A DNA stretch of 64,000 nt from Phoronis australis (taxonomy: Eukaryota > Phoronida > Phoronidae), in contig NMRA01000166.1 of the NCBI GenBank assembly GCA_002633005.1, positions 699,403-763,402 on the forward strand. Direction: 5' to 3'. The translations under genes were made by a program, and so were the position numbers. Shown piece after piece: positions 61,501-64,000 of this stretch. Numbering within the stretch: the stretch's first letter is position 1; every line of letters starts with the position of its first letter. The notes beneath the pieces are model-generated. The model was given only the letters and a program-made list of their open reading frames with translations, did not search any database and was not told the origin of the DNA.

Positions 61501-62948
61501 GCTTCAATCAAGTGTGTTGCATTCGTTCTGTGATTTCCAACACACTCTCCTTCAGCACGCTCCACAAACAGTAGTTAAAAGGCCAAGGTCAGGCAAAGGA
61601 GGTGACTGCAAAACTATGCTTAACAGGATTAGACTTGAGGAACATCTTGATGTCTCATTGTAGACAACTAAATTTAGGGAAATTGCATGAAGGTAATTGT
61701 GGTAAGTCTGCTTGACTACCGTACCTGTTTGTTGAAGCCGTGCCTCTCCTCAATAACAAATGTGCTGTACAAACTGAAGGGCAAGCCAGTCACAGTACTG
61801 TATACGGAAGCTAGGACCACAAACACGACAGACTGAAGAATCTGAAAAGAAAGGGTAAAGTAGAAATGGAGAAATAATTTCACAAAGCCCAAGTCTAATA
61901 GGTTCAAACTTCCTACGCTTAGCAACTGAAAAACTAATGGAGCTATGAACTCGTGTTGATTTAGACAAGGAATAAAAATCTTAAAAAAGCCTTTTAAGAT
62001 ACTTGCCTCATACTCAGGACCATAGTCGTACTTAGCCAGCAAGTATCCAGACACTCTCCACAGCAAAGGGATACCATAAAACCACAGAATAAGCTATGAA
62101 GAAGAAAACTGGTGTTAACATGCACTGAAAGCGTTCCATTTCCATACAATTAGGCGTATAAGCGCATAATAACAATTGACTTCTAACAATGTGATGACAG
62201 TTTTCAACTACGGCAATCATATATGGAGAATTCAGGTGATTTCATCTATGGTGCAGCTGTCCTTTTTCAAATGCATTGTGGGATGGCTGCCGATTCATAA
62301 ACATCTGGTGACAATGTGGACAAGTGGGGAATGTGCAATTTGATTGATAATCTCTGTTTTGGGTGGCATTTTAGGTAACTTCAGCAAGCTCTTGATGGCA
62401 CATGCCTGGAGAATCTCTCACAGAAAGGATAATGTTGCAGTATGATTTGATGCATTTTGAGGCTCATTTTCAATCATTTCATTTAGTAAGCCTGTTGCAC
62501 TTGAACTGTGAGCTCAAACATCAAGGGCTGATTTCCATCATATTGCTTTCACACCAAGCTACCTGTAATGTCACCAGATGCTTACCAGCCAACTACTGCA
62601 GCATCGTAGATGAATTCCCCACAATGTCTGCCTCAATAAATATCTGGTAAATTGTACTAATACCCAGTCTTGACCTTTTATCTCACATTTAAACCAAAAT
62701 TGTTTTTCTAGCTTGAAAAGTAAACATTTTGCAATAAAAAATGTTCCAACATGTCACTCTTGCGTGAGAAAGGAATATAAGTGGGATAGAAAACAACTTA
62801 CAGTAGATTCCACCTGAGACCACAGCCCTGACCAAAATCCAAAGTTACTTTTGTCAAGCTGATACAGTCTTGCCTTGTTAAAGGTATCTTGATCCAAAAC
62901 ACCAGTCAACTCATTAGGAACCTCGGTGACAGTTTTCAACAGATAACG
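55587..62948 (-). CDS. ZMPSTE24: CAAX prenyl protease 1 homolog (Ste24 family), 5' exon missing
   Basis: Nine exons join without a break to 439 residues: 62948-62802, 62093-62007, 61841-61725, 60204-60052, 59001-58860, 57986-57802, 57512-57384, 56660-56520 and 55805-55587. All junctions are phase 0 except one (58860/57986, phase 1). The protein is a multi-pass membrane zinc protease of the ER and inner nuclear membrane. It clips prenylated CAAX proteins and, in vertebrates, matures prelamin A. Family blocks seen include [62 protein letters not shown] and the zinc motif HELGHW (HELGH at 57440-57426). The third ligand is in FEFQAD (Glu at 55766-55764), and the end reads [12 protein letters not shown]. 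Human ZMPSTE24 is 475 residues, so about 36 N-terminal residues lie beyond the right edge. The insert before the HELGH exon is acidic and variable, as in relatives. Intron 62006-61842 starts with GC. Confidence 0.97.
57080..57290. repeat. Degenerate minisatellite in a ZMPSTE24 intron
   Basis: Units with GGGCTTTGGGAACAATAGCTT, TCAAG and GAGCTTTGAC recur about every 65-75 bases; traces extend left to about 56945. It lies in the intron just after the HELGH exon. The open frames here are artefacts. Confidence 0.7.
62001..62006 (-). other. GC splice donor in ZMPSTE24
   Basis: The exon ending GPEYE (62007) is followed by GCAAGT in a GAG|GCAAGT context. The family alignment fixes the junction here (GPEYE then (I/L)xQS), and the next exon starts in phase at 61841 after TTTTCAG. 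GC-AG introns are a known minor class with otherwise strong donor consensus, as here. Confidence 0.85.
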
Positions 62949-63150
62949 CTGTAAGTAAAAACACACGTTTGGCATAAACATGTAAACATAAAGAAATAGA
63001 GAAAGAAGTAACTCTTATTGAGTATTGCACACCCAATGCAAAGCACAGGAATTTGATTCCTATACACCTGTATACTCATGGTGCTGTTGGAGTTCGGAGT
63101 CCTGTGACCACAGATATCCCCATAAAAAGTTAATCATTTCAAAATACAGC

Positions 63151-63382
63151 AAATAATATTGAATGAAGAATACATATACCGGTATACACAGTGACAAATA
63201 ATATTGAATGAAGAATACATATACCGGTATACACAGTGACAAATAATATTGAATGAAGAATACATATACCGGTATACACAGTGACAAATAATATTGAATG
63301 AAGAATACATATACCGGTATACAAAGTGACAAATAATATTGAATGAAGAATACATATACCGGTATACACACTGACAAATAAT
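63151..63382. repeat. 45-bp minisatellite, five units
   Basis: Five head-to-tail units start at 63151, 63196, 63241, 63286 and 63331, nearly identical. Each contains the palindrome TATACCGGTATA and GAATGAAGAATACAT. It is in the first visible intron of ZMPSTE24. Long frames across it are repeat artefacts. Confidence 0.95.
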
Positions 63383-64000
63383 CGACACATGCCATGACTC
63401 TGGAGACACTTTAATCAACATAATTTGAACATATCCATGAAAATCTGTCGAGGTTCACTCGAGCTTCCCTTGCCAGGTGCCATTTTGAGGGAGTCACGCA
63501 AAATCACGAAGTTCATGAACAAAAAGTCCAAGAGACACAAATACTAAAAGTTCCTCCAAATATCCTCCCATGCTGCTTTTTTCAAGTGTCAACCACCAGT
63601 TCATTCACTCTGCACAGTCTCTTGTTTGACGTAACTCGCATGACGTTAATTGAAATACTGTGTGGTTATTGCGTAGTGAAAAAGTTAACGGCGACCAAAA
63701 AAGAAGTTGGAATTCTTCGCTAGTCATCTTAATTCTCACAGACATGCTCCATCCAGGATATGCATAGAACCAGAAAGGATCACTGCAGAAAGTAAGCAGT
63801 TTATAAGAGACAATTTTAAGTGTAAAATATATTTTTTGACGAGATGAAAACCTCTTATTCGATGACCGATATGGGCTATCACCAGATGAAAATACATGGG
63901 GATGACATTAATACCAATACCACTGAGGAATGTTGAAGACCCTTTCCAGCAAGCCGAGGGGCTACGTCTTGCCTAATCCACGCATTGCTAGTAATTGATG
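63383..64000. other. ZMPSTE24 intron 1 or upstream; no exon seen
   Basis: I looked on the minus strand for the conserved first-exon sequence before the RYLLK exon (a WExx(L/F)..RQ-type transmembrane stretch) and did not find it, so the start codon is outside the window. Confidence 0.5.

Noticed and set aside
61248-61574. 108-residue plus-strand frame within ZMPSTE24
   Set aside because: It is AT-rich intronic sequence opposite the gene, with no motif.
63151-63382. CRISPR-like array
   Set aside because: Units are directly adjacent with no variable spacers, and the DNA is animal; it is a minisatellite.

Overview
This is animal nuclear DNA, probably from a marine invertebrate (a non-vertebrate deuterostome or a spiralian; I cannot place it more closely). 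The evidence is multi-exon genes with GT-AG introns, AATAAA poly(A) signals, decayed non-LTR retrotransposons, tRNA-derived SINEs, MITEs, many microsatellites, and draft-assembly N gaps (33229-33712, 52803-53043, single Ns at 11234, 43314 and 46728). Most of the window is intron or repeat. I assembled genes by joining open frames whose splice sites and phases agree.

Genes, left to right. (1) 515-1335 (+): last exon of a single-pass membrane protein with a thrombospondin type-1 repeat and a cytoplasmic tail carrying a duplicated tyrosine motif. (2) 10775-5540 (-): a complete five-exon gene for a 278-residue secreted protein. It has a signal peptide, a tandem series of short peptides separated by seven Lys-Arg sites, and three EF-hand-like loops. 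I recognise no family with this layout, and it is the most novel item here. (3) 17255-17030 (-): a candidate single coding exon of unknown family. (4) 33095-33228 (+): first exon of an unknown acidic protein, behind a CRE/YY1-like promoter and cut by an assembly gap. (5) 35249-49222 (+): a complete three-exon Ly6/uPAR (three-finger) protein, predicted GPI-anchored, with introns of 4.3 and 9.3 kb. (6) 62948-55587 (-): nine exons of the CAAX prenyl protease ZMPSTE24 (Ste24). It is complete except for the first exon, which lies beyond the right edge, and one intron uses a GC donor.

Repeats fill the rest. There are LINE remnants at 12133-15990 (+), 22200-23956 (-), 25160-25560 (+), 25627-26055 (-) and 47490-48015 (-). 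Two of them are split by terminal-inverted-repeat elements (12969-14395 and about 23146-23683). A Ngaro/DIRS-like fragment with an SGNH-hydrolase-like reading frame lies at 19857-20401, and a related short element with direct repeats lies at 37389-38063, inside Ly6 intron 1. Paired copies of several non-coding families occur: a fold-back MITE (1-323 and 26512-26833), an LTR-like repeat (4702-5295 and 30357-30815), a MITE with ends CATGCGCGCACCCAG (49346-49597 and 52565-gap), a hAT-like repeat (46588-46889 and 54429-54618), and a family with CTCF-like CCACTAG(N)GGC motifs (29560-29960, 31080-31970, 52140-52560, 54630-54960). An inverted pair of tRNA-Ser-like SINEs occupies 32063-32505.

The genes show no sign of acting together; they are ordinary neighbours in a repeat-rich chromosome.
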